Of a stretch of 50,355 bases of DNA, positions 1 through 8,906 are shown piece by piece. Source of the stretch: an uncultured Prevotella sp. Lineage in GTDB: Bacteria; Bacteroidota; Bacteroidia; Bacteroidales; Bacteroidaceae. The notes under the pieces are model-generated. The model had not been told where the DNA came from, searched no databases, and saw only the letters and a list, made by a program, of their open reading frames with translations. Location of the stretch: NCBI GenBank assembly GCA_902495455.1, contig CABUXJ010000021.1, forward strand, positions 1 through 50,355, given 5' to 3'. The position numbers and the translations under genes were made by a program. Numbering within the stretch: the stretch's first letter is position 1; each line of letters opens with the position of its first letter.

Positions 1-222
1 ATCTTTGATATCTACGTGAAGAATCAGGGCGAGAAGTCGAACGAGTATCTCACCGGCATCAAGGACGTGAACACCAACGCAGAGGCTGCCGGCGAAGTGG
101 TTCGCACGATGATATACAGCATCAACGGCGCACAGCTCGACAAGGCAGTCAAGGGCATCAACATCATCAAGGAGATCTATGCCAACGGCGCTGTCAAGAC
201 ACGCAAGGTGATGGTCAAGTAA
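1..222 (+). CDS. C-terminal fragment of a secreted protein with a type IX secretion-like sorting domain
   Basis: The reading frame is open from base 1 to the TAA at 220-222, so this is the 3' end of a gene that begins outside the window. The last 40 or so residues have the shape of a Bacteroidetes C-terminal sorting domain: a short beta-strand segment, the core INGAQLDKAVKGINIIK, then NGAVKTRKVMVK at the very end. Proteins ending this way are normally exported by signal peptide and then moved across the outer membrane by the type IX system, where the tail is cut off. The catalytic or binding part is not in the window, so the function is unknown. The assignment rests on the tail only. Confidence 0.7.
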   Translation: MFDIYVKNQGEKSNEYLTGIKDVNTNAEAAGEVVRTMIYSINGAQLDKAVKGINIIKEIYANGAVKTRKVMVK

Positions 223-243
223 ACCCAAGAAACGACAATTAGT

Positions 244-270
244 AATGTTTCGGACTACGGCCGGAACATT
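244..270 (+). repeat. Small hairpin downstream of the first gene
   Basis: AATGTTTCGG at 244-253 pairs with CCGGAACATT at 261-270 around a 7-base loop. It has no T-run, so it is probably an mRNA 3'-end stem rather than a terminator by itself. Confidence 0.45.
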
Positions 271-290
271 ACCGCAACACACATCCAACC

Positions 291-331
291 GGCCCGACAA
301 GCTGACAACAGCAACTGTCGGGCCGATTTTT
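291..331 (+). terminator. Rho-independent terminator
   Basis: GGCCCGACA at 291-299 pairs perfectly with TGTCGGGCC at 316-324, followed by GATTTTTA. It separates the secreted-protein gene from the exopolysaccharide operon. Confidence 0.8.
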
Positions 332-394
332 ATCCAAACAGGATTGCCGTTTCCGGTCTTTTCTTTTCCTTTTTACTACATTTTTATTAATTTT

Positions 395-428
395 TTTGCA
401 CTTTGTTTATTTTTTTGTATTACCTTTG
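395..428 (+). promoter_or_regulatory. Promoter of the exopolysaccharide operon
   Basis: TACCTTTG at 421-428 matches the Bacteroidetes -7 element TAnnTTTG. Candidate -33 TTTG elements lie at 395-398 and 402-405, neither at the ideal 19-20 base spacing. The surrounding 370-420 is very T-rich. The leader to the first start codon would be about 80 bases. Confidence 0.6.
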
Positions 429-514
429 CCTCTCGAACAGACCGCCAATCGTGGTCTTATTGGCTATCTACTAACCAAACTGAATAAAAAAACAAGAACA
501 AACAGATCCACAAA

Positions 515-883
515 ATGAAAAAGAAGATACTAATCCTTGATGACAAAGAGACCATCGCAAAGGTCCTTTCCATTTATCTCATGAGCGATTATGACGTGCA
601 GTGGCTGCCGGACGGACTGCAAGGTGTCAAATGGTTGCAGGCCGGCAACACGCCCGACCTTATCATTTCCGACATCAGAATGCCGGAAATGCGCGGCGAC
701 GACTTCCTTGAGTGGATAAAGCAGAACGAGCTGTTCCGTCACATCCCCGTTATTATGCTCAGCAGCGAGGACAGCACCAGCGAGCGCATACGCCTGTTGG
801 AAATCGGAGCGGAAGACTATATCGTCAAGCCGTTTAACCCGATGGAACTGAAGATCAGAGTTAAAAAGATTTTGCCTAACTGA
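515..883 (+). CDS. Stand-alone response regulator receiver protein
   Basis: This 122-residue protein is a single CheY-like receiver domain with no output domain. The acidic pocket is intact: D9, D10 and the phospho-acceptor D53 in the context ISDIRMPEM. S83 and K105 (VKPFNP) complete the active site. It should therefore accept phosphate from a histidine kinase that is not encoded here. It is the first gene of the polysaccharide operon, and the next gene begins 8 bases downstream with its own receiver-like domain fused to a sugar transferase. A role in controlling polysaccharide initiation by protein-protein contact is an inference from that arrangement. Confidence 0.9.
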   Translation: MKKKILILDDKETIAKVLSIYLMSDYDVQWLPDGLQGVKWLQAGNTPDLIISDIRMPEMRGDDFLEWIKQNELFRHIPVIMLSSEDSTSERIRLLEIGAEDYIVKPFNPMELKIRVKKILPN

Positions 884-891
884 CACACACT

Positions 892-2103
892 ATGATAGGT
901 ATAGTATATTTAGGTCACGACACGAAGATACAAGAACGCTTCAAATACATTCCGGGGCAACTTGTGCACATGGCGGCTAACTATAAGGAGGCCGAACATG
1001 TATGCACACCCTCCAAAAATGTCGGCGACGAGAGATTCATCCTGTTTTTTGAACAGACCATCCTCAACGAGGACATTACGGCTATCACCTATCTGCACAA
1101 GAACTGCAAGAACACGTACATCATCCTGCTCACAGGAGAACTGTCAGACAAGGACAGGCTCAGATATCAGCAGAGCGGTGTCAGTGACACTATCCCCAAA
1201 GAGGCGTCAGTGACGGAAATCCACAAGAAGATACAATTCATCTCCGACCGCGAAGACCTGCTCTTCGACAACAACGACACGAAATATCGGATACTCCAAT
1301 TCAAAATTCCTCTGTGGAAACGACTGTTCGACATCATTTTTGCCAGTATGGCCATCATCATATTGTCTCCTGTATTCATCATAACGACAATCGCCATCAA
1401 ACTGGAAAGCAAGGGATCGGTATTGTTCAAATCCAAACGCGTCGGCACAAACTACACCATTTTTGACTTCCTCAAGTTCCGCAGCATGTACACTGACGCA
1501 AGTCAGAGACTGAAGGAACTGAGCAAAGGACACAACCAGTATGCGACCGAGCATGACGCCGCAGACGAGAAGGTCGTCATCACGTCTCCCCTTGGCAACG
1601 AGGCGGAAAAACAAATGGAAGACTCCGGCACGGAATCGACAATGATGTTCGACGACGAAGAGGTGATGCTGGTCGGTGACGACTTTCTTGTGGCAGAAAG
1701 TGATTTCAACAAGCAGAAAACAGAAGAAATCAACAACGCTTTCATCAAAATCGAAAACGACCCGCGCATAACAAAAGTGGGACGATTCATAAGAAAATAC
1801 AGCATCGACGAACTGCCACAGTTGTTCAACATCCTGCGCGGCGATATGTCTATCGTTGGCAACAGACCTCTCCCACTCTACGAGGCAGAAAAGCTGACGG
1901 GAGACGAATGTATCGACCGCTTCATGGCACCGGCCGGACTGACCGGACTATGGCAGGTGGAAGAACGGGGCAAAGGCGGTCTGATGTCAGCCGAAGAACG
2001 CAAACAGCTTGACATCACTTACGGCCAAACGTATAATTTCGCATTGGACATGAAAATCATATTCCGGACACTGACGGCATTCATACAAAAGGATGATGTC
2101 TGA
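892..2103 (+). CDS. Undecaprenyl-phosphate sugar-phosphate transferase with N-terminal pseudo-receiver domain
   Basis: The C-terminal part belongs to the bacterial sugar transferase family (WbaP/EpsL/WcaJ type). This family moves a sugar-1-phosphate from a nucleotide sugar onto undecaprenyl phosphate at the inner face of the membrane, the first step of a Wzx/Wzy pathway. Landmarks are KRLFD at 143-147, a membrane segment at about 148-170, the KFRSM block, NDPRITKVGRFIRKYSIDEL, RGDMSIVGNRP and LTGLWQV. An acidic insertion of about 75 residues interrupts the domain at roughly 205-280. Residues 1-118 fold-match a receiver: D10, T81 and K103 sit where the pocket residues belong, but the phospho-acceptor position is E54. 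That makes it a probable non-phosphorylatable or permanently active receiver. The sugar specificity cannot be read from sequence. Confidence 0.9.
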   Translation: MIGIVYLGHDTKIQERFKYIPGQLVHMAANYKEAEHVCTPSKNVGDERFILFFEQTILNEDITAITYLHKNCKNTYIILLTGELSDKDRLRYQQSGVSDTIPKEASVTEIHKKIQFISDREDLLFDNNDTKYRILQFKIPLWKRLFDIIFASMAIIILSPVFIITTIAIKLESKGSVLFKSKRVGTNYTIFDFLKFRSMYTDASQRLKELSKGHNQYATEHDAADEKVVITSPLGNEAEKQMEDSGTESTMMFDDEEVMLVGDDFLVAESDFNKQKTEEINNAFIKIENDPRITKVGRFIRKYSIDELPQLFNILRGDMSIVGNRPLPLYEAEKLTGDECIDRFMAPAGLTGLWQVEERGKGGLMSAEERKQLDITYGQTYNFALDMKIIFRTLTAFIQKDDV

Positions 2104-2196
2104 AACACGGAACAAGTTTTCAATTACATCCCGGCATCTGACACCGGGGCAACAAAGGTACAAACTATCTTATTATAATTATAAGTAGAAACAAGA

Positions 2197-3141
2197 ATGG
2201 ACAGGCTCAGATTTTTCACTATACTATTTGTAGCCGGACTCGGACTGAAAGCATCGGCTCAGTTTAACGACAGCGGTATCAATGCAGGATTCTTCGACTC
2301 AAGTGAGTCCAGCACAATCAACTTCTCAAAGTTTCATCTGCCTCCACTCGCAGTGCTCTTTGAGAATGCAAAGTCCAATCCACAAATCTTGGACCTCGCC
2401 AAAGCACAGGAAATGGCACAGGCCGAAGTGGCAAAACAAAAGAGACACATATTCTCTTACATACGCGGACATGCCAGCTACAGTTATGGAAAAACGGATA
2501 TGTGGGGAAACAACTCCTCCACATACAACCAAATGATATACCAATTCCAAGGTACGGAACAGAACTACTGGAATGTCGGTGTCAACCTCAACGTGCCACT
2601 GGAAGATATTCTCGACCTCAAGGCTTCGGTCAAACGCAAGAAACTTGCTGTCGACCAGGCACAGATCAAAAAAGACATCGCGTACGACCAGCTGAAACTC
2701 CAGATTGCATCACTGTATGTGAAAATCACAAACAACCTGGTATCACTCAAGACTGCCAGCGAAAACGCCGCCATATACCAAGGTGCCGGTGCGCTCAATC
2801 AGGAAGACTTCCACCAAGGCAATATGTCCATCGAGGATTTTGCCTACACAAAACTGCGCGAGCAGGATGCCGTCAACAAGTATCAGGCTCTCCAAACGGA
2901 AATCACCACCGACATCATCACACTCGAAATACTCACACACACACCTATCATTACCAATACCACAACCGACATCACGCTTGACAACACCATCGAAAAGACA
3001 GACAAGGAGATTGCGCGTGAAAACAAAGCCGTGGAAAAGAAGATAAAGAAGGCTGCCAAAGAGGAAGAAAAGAGAGTCTCCAAACTGGAAAAAGTCGAAA
3101 AGGAGGCCCAAGAAAAAGCAAGCAAAGAAACAAAGAAGTAA
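2197..3141 (+). CDS. Short TolC-family outer-membrane protein with charged C-terminal tail
   Basis: A signal peptide (about residues 1-21, ending ASAQ) precedes a TolC-like region. This has the strand segment NYWNVGVNLNVPLEDILDL followed by the long helix typical of outer membrane factors. At 314 residues it is well short of the usual 430-490 for TolC, which is built from two repeats; only about one and a half repeats are visible. The last 50 or so residues are almost entirely Lys, Glu and Ala and should form a charged helix. No Wza-type export gene is present in the operon, so this protein may be the outer-membrane or periplasmic conduit. That role is an inference. Eighteen bases separate it from the co-polymerase gene. 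Confidence 0.75.
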   Translation: MDRLRFFTILFVAGLGLKASAQFNDSGINAGFFDSSESSTINFSKFHLPPLAVLFENAKSNPQILDLAKAQEMAQAEVAKQKRHIFSYIRGHASYSYGKTDMWGNNSSTYNQMIYQFQGTEQNYWNVGVNLNVPLEDILDLKASVKRKKLAVDQAQIKKDIAYDQLKLQIASLYVKITNNLVSLKTASENAAIYQGAGALNQEDFHQGNMSIEDFAYTKLREQDAVNKYQALQTEITTDIITLEILTHTPIITNTTTDITLDNTIEKTDKEIARENKAVEKKIKKAAKEEEKRVSKLEKVEKEAQEKASKETKK

Positions 3142-3159
3142 CATTAAAGCCTAAAAGAT

Positions 3160-5337
3160 ATGGATACATTCAGATATTTGGTGAGATTTCTATACCGCAT
3201 ACGTTGGTATCTCGTCATCCTCCCACTGATTGCATTGGTCATCGCATGGTTCCTCACGCGAAACATGGAACGTGTCTATAATACCAATACCACCATCTAT
3301 ACGGGTATGATCACCGGATATAATATAGAAGGTGGAACCGGCGTTGCCGGCGGAAACGCACAGACAAACATCACCAACCTCATGCTCATCGTCACCACCG
3401 ACAATACGATTCATGAAGTTGCCCTGAGACTGTTCGCACGATGCATGATGTACGGAAACCCGGACAAGGACAACAACTACATTTCCGCACAGCATTTCCG
3501 CGAGCTGAACAACTCCGTGCCGGCTGACGTGAAAGCACTCATCAACCGCAACAGCGAGTCAGCGACATACGCCAATCTGAAGGCATACGAAAAACCATCG
3601 CAGGACAACTACCTATTCGGACTGCTCAACTATCACACCTATTTCGGACTCAACAATATAACGTCGAGACTGAAAGTGATGCAAATCAACCATAGCGATA
3701 TTATCGACATAGGCTATTCTGCCAACGATGCCGGTATTGCGTACAACACGCTCGACATCCTCAATGAGGTGTTTGCACGCCAGTATCAGCAGTTACGTTT
3801 CGGTGAAACAAACAATGTCATCAAGTTCTTCGAACGTGAGGTTGCCCGCCTATACCGCATCCTGTGCAACGCAGAGGATGATCTCATCAGCTATAATATA
3901 TCAAAACGAATCATCAACTATGATGAACAGACAAAACAGTTGACCATTCTTGATGCCAACCAACAGACATCCGACAATGACCAGCTGATGAACTACACCA
4001 CGACAAAAGCCCTGATGGACTATCTGGAAAGACAGCTCGGAAACCGTGCAAAGCTCATCAGAGCCAACAAGGACTTTACGAATCAGGTACGCGACATTTC
4101 GAGAATACAGTCACGCATATCCAATCTGCAGTTGATGAGCAGTGAGGGCGGCGGCAACAACGCCGAATCACAGCAAGAACTGGCTAAAGCACAACGAGAA
4201 CTGCAAGACGCGACCAAGCACGTGAAAAGCCTGACTCTCGACATAGAGGCTGGAACATACAGCACGGAGACCGGCGTCAAAGCCAATTCATTGCTCACAA
4301 AGTGGCTGGACCAAGTGTTGCTGTTGGAAAAGACAAAGGCTGAAATGACAGCACAGGACATCATGCGCCAGAAACTTGACCGCCAGATTCTCTATTACGC
4401 ACCTATCGGAGCAACACTTGACAGAAAGGACCGCCACATCGGATTTATCGAGGGTAACTACATGGAAATGCTGAAGGCCCTCAATGCCGCACGTCTGCGT
4501 CAGCGCAATTTGCAGATGACAACAGCCACGCTGCGTGTGCTCAATCCGCCGATGTTCCCGATGAACGCCCAGCCGACCAATCGTCTGATGATCTTGCTCG
4601 GTGCTTTCATTCTGACATTCATTCTGACATCGCTATACTTCCTCATCATCGAGCTGCTCGACAGAACACTGCGTGACCGCATGCGTTCGGAGCGTATCAC
4701 AAAGATACCGGTTATGGGATGCTATCCGAAAGACAGTTCTCTCAGATACAGACGATACAACAAGACCATCGCAGACATGTCTCTCAGACAACTGAGCAAG
4801 GCGCTGTTGCCTCACTTCAAGACCGGACAGCAGAATGTACTCAATCTCTTGTCCACAGACGCAGCCAACGGAAAGAGTTTCTTGGCACAGGAGTTGGAGA
4901 ACTATTGGATCTCGCTTGGTCTGCAAGTACGCCGGTTAGCATACGATGAAGACTTCCTCGCAGAAGACAGTAAATATATTATGGCAAAAGATATCAAAGA
5001 TCTTTGTCCTGACATATTGCCGGATGAAATTGCAATCATCGAATATCCGAATTTGAACGACCATCCCATCGTACCGGCTCTACTAAACCTTGGAACAGTC
5101 AATCTGATGGTTACCCGAGCCAACCGCACGTGGAAAGATGTCGATGCCAAAGCTCTCAAGGAGATACAGTCACAACTTGAAAATAAAAACTCACTCTATA
5201 TGTACCTCACAGAGGGTAGCCGCTATGCAGTGGAAGAATTCGTAGGACAGTTGCCGCCATATACGAAATTCAAGAATTTCGTTTACCGCATCTCACAACT
5301 CGGACTCACCGCTACAGAAAATAGTCATACAATCTGA
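3160..5337 (+). CDS. Wzc/GumC-like polysaccharide co-polymerase with degenerate tyrosine-kinase domain
   Basis: Membrane segments at about 16-33 and 476-499 flank a large periplasmic region with long coiled-coil stretches, the architecture of chain-length determinants. The cytoplasmic part (about 500-725) resembles a BY-kinase domain but is worn down. The P-loop-like stretch S565-T-D-A-A-N-G-K-S573 keeps GKS but lacks the first glycine. No Walker A' motif with aspartates is visible, and IAIIEYPNL stands where Walker B would be. There is no tyrosine cluster at the C-terminus. It probably controls chain length together with the polymerase but is unlikely to autophosphorylate in the usual way. 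The stop codon overlaps the next start by one base (TGATG). Confidence 0.85.
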   Translation: MDTFRYLVRFLYRIRWYLVILPLIALVIAWFLTRNMERVYNTNTTIYTGMITGYNIEGGTGVAGGNAQTNITNLMLIVTTDNTIHEVALRLFARCMMYGNPDKDNNYISAQHFRELNNSVPADVKALINRNSESATYANLKAYEKPSQDNYLFGLLNYHTYFGLNNITSRLKVMQINHSDIIDIGYSANDAGIAYNTLDILNEVFARQYQQLRFGETNNVIKFFEREVARLYRILCNAEDDLISYNISKRIINYDEQTKQLTILDANQQTSDNDQLMNYTTTKALMDYLERQLGNRAKLIRANKDFTNQVRDISRIQSRISNLQLMSSEGGGNNAESQQELAKAQRELQDATKHVKSLTLDIEAGTYSTETGVKANSLLTKWLDQVLLLEKTKAEMTAQDIMRQKLDRQILYYAPIGATLDRKDRHIGFIEGNYMEMLKALNAARLRQRNLQMTTATLRVLNPPMFPMNAQPTNRLMILLGAFILTFILTSLYFLIIELLDRTLRDRMRSERITKIPVMGCYPKDSSLRYRRYNKTIADMSLRQLSKALLPHFKTGQQNVLNLLSTDAANGKSFLAQELENYWISLGLQVRRLAYDEDFLAEDSKYIMAKDIKDLCPDILPDEIAIIEYPNLNDHPIVPALLNLGTVNLMVTRANRTWKDVDAKALKEIQSQLENKNSLYMYLTEGSRYAVEEFVGQLPPYTKFKNFVYRISQLGLTATENSHTI

Positions 5338-6863
5338 TGAACAACTCTTATTCAAAAAGTTTTTCAGAATATAAAACCGAGAATCGGGGAAGGATCATTT
5401 CGCTCCTTCTCCTTTTCTCGCTTTCAATGTATCTCTTCTACAGCATGGGCATACCGGGACTTGCCATTGTCTGTATGTTACCACTCGTCCCCATTGCCAT
5501 CTATCTGACACTGCGATATAAATTATTCACTTTCGGAGCTCTGTTCGTCCTGAACTATATCATCATGGGAATAGGCAGATATGTCAATATTCCCCTGCCA
5601 ATAACGGCAATATCACAACCGATGGTATTCCTATTACTCTTCAGCGAACTGATAAACCTCAATGAGAGAAACGGAAAGTATCTCGCGAATGCAATGTACT
5701 TCATGTTCTCCATTTGGGTCGGTTATCTCGTATTGGAAATACTCAACAACACATGCGACCTGCCTTTCAATTTCGGCAGCTGGTTCCTCAACACCTATCT
5801 GCTCGGCCTACAAATAATCTTTGGAGCTATGGTCGTTTCGCTGGTCATCAACAATCCCCAAAAACTATTTTTCTTCCTGAAGATATGGGCAATAATGTCC
5901 ATCATCGCCACAATATGGGCTTTCAGGCAAAAGACCTTCGGATTTGACAACGCCGAAAACGGATGGCTGATGGGAGGAGGTCGAACAACTCACATCATCG
6001 GAGGAACAATCCGATACTTCTCATTTTTCTCAGACGCGGCAAACTTCGGATGCCATATGGCTGCTGCTGCCATCGCTTTTTTCATAGTCGGAGCTACGAG
6101 TAAAATAAAAAAGCACAAACTGCTCTTCTTCATCACAGGAGCTTGTTGTACATACAGCATGTTCTCTTCTGGAACACGCACGGCAATCTTTTGTTTTCTC
6201 GCCGGCACATGTCTCTATATCATCCTGTCAAAATCAATCAAGTTAGGAGCCATAGTGACCGTATTGGTTGCAAGTTTCACCTTTCTCCTTGCTTTCACGA
6301 CCATTGGACAAAGCAACAGTATGATTCGACGAATGAGAAGTGCATTCGATAAAGACGATGCCTCAAGCAACGTCCGAGACATCAACAAGCAGGCATTGGA
6401 AAAATACATGCAGGATGCGCCGTGGGGACTTGGCATTTCCGTCGATCCGGAAGCAATCCCAAGCAACAACAAATACAAAATTGTAACCCAGACAGCATCT
6501 GACTCTACTTACGTCTATCTTTGGGAATACACAGGTATCATAGGTGAATATCTATTCGCATTGGTTAATATTGCCACACTGTTCGGAGGATGCTATATCG
6601 TATTGTTTAGAATAAAGAACAAATCACTTCAAGGCATCGGAGCGGCATTCTGTTGTTCCTTCGCAGCCATCAATGTCGGAGGATATGCGAACAACATTTT
6701 GACACAATACCCAAACATTATAGTATTATTCGGCAGTATGGCACTGACTTATTCGCTACCACTGTTTGAAGACGACTACAACAGATTTGAAGAAACGCTG
6801 ATTGCGGAACAAGAAGAAAAGAAGCGGATAAAATTGGAAAAGAAGCGTGCATCGAGATTGTGA
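5337..6863 (+). CDS. Wzy-like O-antigen/exopolysaccharide polymerase
   Basis: This is a 508-residue integral membrane protein with about ten to twelve hydrophobic segments. The central block FSSGTRTAIFCFLAGTCLYI is typical of the O-antigen ligase/polymerase family, in which a conserved arginine follows a membrane segment. It is preceded by a large outward loop region and followed by a short charged cytoplasmic tail rich in Glu and Lys (about 485-508). In a Wzx/Wzy pathway this protein joins repeat units in the periplasm. Polymerase and ligase cannot be told apart from sequence alone. Its position next to the co-polymerase favours polymerase. Confidence 0.85.
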   Translation: MNNSYSKSFSEYKTENRGRIISLLLLFSLSMYLFYSMGIPGLAIVCMLPLVPIAIYLTLRYKLFTFGALFVLNYIIMGIGRYVNIPLPITAISQPMVFLLLFSELINLNERNGKYLANAMYFMFSIWVGYLVLEILNNTCDLPFNFGSWFLNTYLLGLQIIFGAMVVSLVINNPQKLFFFLKIWAIMSIIATIWAFRQKTFGFDNAENGWLMGGGRTTHIIGGTIRYFSFFSDAANFGCHMAAAAIAFFIVGATSKIKKHKLLFFITGACCTYSMFSSGTRTAIFCFLAGTCLYIILSKSIKLGAIVTVLVASFTFLLAFTTIGQSNSMIRRMRSAFDKDDASSNVRDINKQALEKYMQDAPWGLGISVDPEAIPSNNKYKIVTQTASDSTYVYLWEYTGIIGEYLFALVNIATLFGGCYIVLFRIKNKSLQGIGAAFCCSFAAINVGGYANNILTQYPNIIVLFGSMALTYSLPLFEDDYNRFEETLIAEQEEKKRIKLEKKRASRL

Positions 6864-7725
6864 CATATCCATCATTACTGTCAATTACAACGGGTATGAT
6901 GACACCTGCTCGTTGATTGACACAATCCCCCTCAATGACACTTCATTGGAGGTGATTGTCGTTGACAATGCCTCAAAGAGAGACGAAGCCGCAATGATTT
7001 CACAAAAATATCCGCAGCTGAAAACCATACGCTCGGAAAAAAATCTCGGTTTCGCCGGAGGAAACAATCTCGGCATCAAAGCCTCAACCGGCCGATATCT
7101 ATTTTTCGTCAACAATGACACCATCTTCAAATCATTCGATATCCAATCATTGGTCAACAGGTTGGAATCAGACAGAAAGATTGGTGTCGTATGCCCCAAA
7201 ATACGTTTCGCATGGGGAGACAATCCTCTACAATACTGCGGATACACACCGCTATCTAGAATAACAACACGCAACCGTTCCATCGGATTCGGAGAAGAGG
7301 ACCACGGCCAATATGACACACCCCACCCCACTCCATACGCCCACGGAGCCGCCATGATGGTGAAGAGGGAAGTCATTGAGCGTGCGGGAATGATGCCGGA
7401 ATGTTTTTTTCTCTACTATGAAGAGCTGGATTGGTCCATGACCATCACAAAAGCAGGATATGAAATATGGTACGAACCGACTTGCACAATATATCACAAA
7501 GAGAGCCAGACTACCGGTCAAAATAGTCCGCTACGCACCTACTACATAACGCGCAACAGACTTTTGCTAATCAAACGCAATTTCACGGGCCTTCGGAAGT
7601 TCTTTGCTTACATATATATCATCACCTTTGTTGCGCCGAAGGACATCATCCGCCATCTGGCGCGCGGCCGTCGAGATTTGGCCGAAGCCACAATAAAAGG
7701 ATTAACGAACTTTCTAAAGCGATAA
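6847..7725 (+). CDS. Glycosyltransferase family 2, rhamnosyltransferase-like
   Basis: The protein starts directly with the GT2 fold (ISIITVNYNGYDDTCSLI), then the nucleotide-binding VVDNAS and NLGFAGGNNLGI. The metal-binding strand VNNDT replaces the DxD seen in other GT2 enzymes, as is usual in the WbbL-like rhamnosyltransferase group. HGAAMMVKREVIERAG, followed by FFLYYEELDW, carries the acceptor-side acidic residues. A hydrophobic stretch near 245-265 suggests membrane association. The only in-frame start before the domain is GTG at 6847, which overlaps the polymerase gene by 17 bases and implies translational coupling. It probably adds a sugar to the lipid-linked repeat unit; the substrate is unknown. 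Confidence 0.9.
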   Translation: MHRDCDISIITVNYNGYDDTCSLIDTIPLNDTSLEVIVVDNASKRDEAAMISQKYPQLKTIRSEKNLGFAGGNNLGIKASTGRYLFFVNNDTIFKSFDIQSLVNRLESDRKIGVVCPKIRFAWGDNPLQYCGYTPLSRITTRNRSIGFGEEDHGQYDTPHPTPYAHGAAMMVKREVIERAGMMPECFFLYYEELDWSMTITKAGYEIWYEPTCTIYHKESQTTGQNSPLRTYYITRNRLLLIKRNFTGLRKFFAYIYIITFVAPKDIIRHLARGRRDLAEATIKGLTNFLKR

Positions 7726-7738
7726 AAACCAGAAAAGT

Positions 7739-8899
7739 ATGTGGTGGCTTATAATATTCATAATAGACATAATCCTGTTCGCCGGGGTAGCCCTGACGAC
7801 ACTCTACATGACTGTTTTCACAATAGCGGCACTATTCAACCAACGTACAAAAGTGAACGCTGCAAAACGGCAAAACAGATTCGTTGTCATCATTCCGGCA
7901 TACAAGAATGACGAGACTATCGAGCAAACGGTCAAGAGTATCCTCGGACAGACATATCCGCAACGTCTTTTTGACATAACTGTCATATCTGACCACCAGA
8001 AAGAAATAACAAATTTCCATCTGGCACAATATCCCATAACTTTGCTGACGCCTAACTTCAAAAGCAGCACTAAAGCGAAGTCACTCCAACTGGCAATCAA
8101 CAACCTGCCGCAATTCAAGATTTACGATATTGTGATTGTACTCGATGCCGGCAGTATCGTCGAACCGGAGTTCCTGCAAAACATGAATGACGCATTCGAG
8201 TCAGCCGGGACAAAAGCCATACAAGCGCACAGACTATCCAAAAACCGTGATACAGCCATTGCCTGCCTTGATGCCACATTCGAAGAAATAAACAACACCA
8301 TCTTCCGCCGCGGACATATCACGCTCGGACTTTCAGCAGCCATCTCCGGTTCCGGTATCGCATACGATTTCAGATGGTTCAAAGAAAACATAAAGAAGAT
8401 TAAGACCGGATGGGAAGACAAGGAGATAGAAGCCCTGCTCATGAGACAACAGATATATGTCGACTACTTCGATGACATTCATGTATATGACGAAAAAACA
8501 CGCCATACAGCCGATTTCAACAAGCAACGCGGACGCTGGGCCTCCACACAGCTACGCTCCATCATGTCCAATATCCACCATCTGCCGGCCGCGATATTGA
8601 GCAAACGCTATGACATGATCGACAAACTAATCCAATGGATGATTATTCCGCGAACTATCATGATGGCTATCATTGTCGTCATGAGCATAATACTGCCGTT
8701 CATATACTTCACACTGGCCATTAAATGGTGGATAACCTTTGCCACCGTCATCTTCATTTTCGCTCTTGCCACACCAGACTATCTCGTAGACAAGAAATGG
8801 GAACAGTCTTTTGCCAAAGCCCCATTCATCTTACTTGCCTCACTCCTCAACATCACGAAGCTAATCAGGCGTAAAAAGAAGTTCGAAAACATAAACTGA
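7739..8899 (+). CDS. Membrane-anchored processive-type GT2 glycosyltransferase with altered DxD motif
   Basis: There is one N-terminal membrane helix (about 3-30), a GT2 catalytic domain (about 46-275) and two C-terminal helices (about 300-345), the layout of hyaluronan/cellulose-synthase-like enzymes. The conserved positions are present: VIIPAYKNDE, the acceptor-site ED at GWEDKEIEALL, and the QxxRW motif Q263-R-G-R-W267. However, the metal-coordinating DxD is D136-A-G138. The next gene is a close paralogue that keeps DAD. The loss of the second aspartate may change metal use or leave a catalytically weak partner subunit. The gene lies 13 bases after the previous one. Confidence 0.88.
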   Translation: MWWLIIFIIDIILFAGVALTTLYMTVFTIAALFNQRTKVNAAKRQNRFVVIIPAYKNDETIEQTVKSILGQTYPQRLFDITVISDHQKEITNFHLAQYPITLLTPNFKSSTKAKSLQLAINNLPQFKIYDIVIVLDAGSIVEPEFLQNMNDAFESAGTKAIQAHRLSKNRDTAIACLDATFEEINNTIFRRGHITLGLSAAISGSGIAYDFRWFKENIKKIKTGWEDKEIEALLMRQQIYVDYFDDIHVYDEKTRHTADFNKQRGRWASTQLRSIMSNIHHLPAAILSKRYDMIDKLIQWMIIPRTIMMAIIVVMSIILPFIYFTLAIKWWITFATVIFIFALATPDYLVDKKWEQSFAKAPFILLASLLNITKLIRRKKKFENIN

Positions 8900-8906
8900 T
8901 ACGCCT

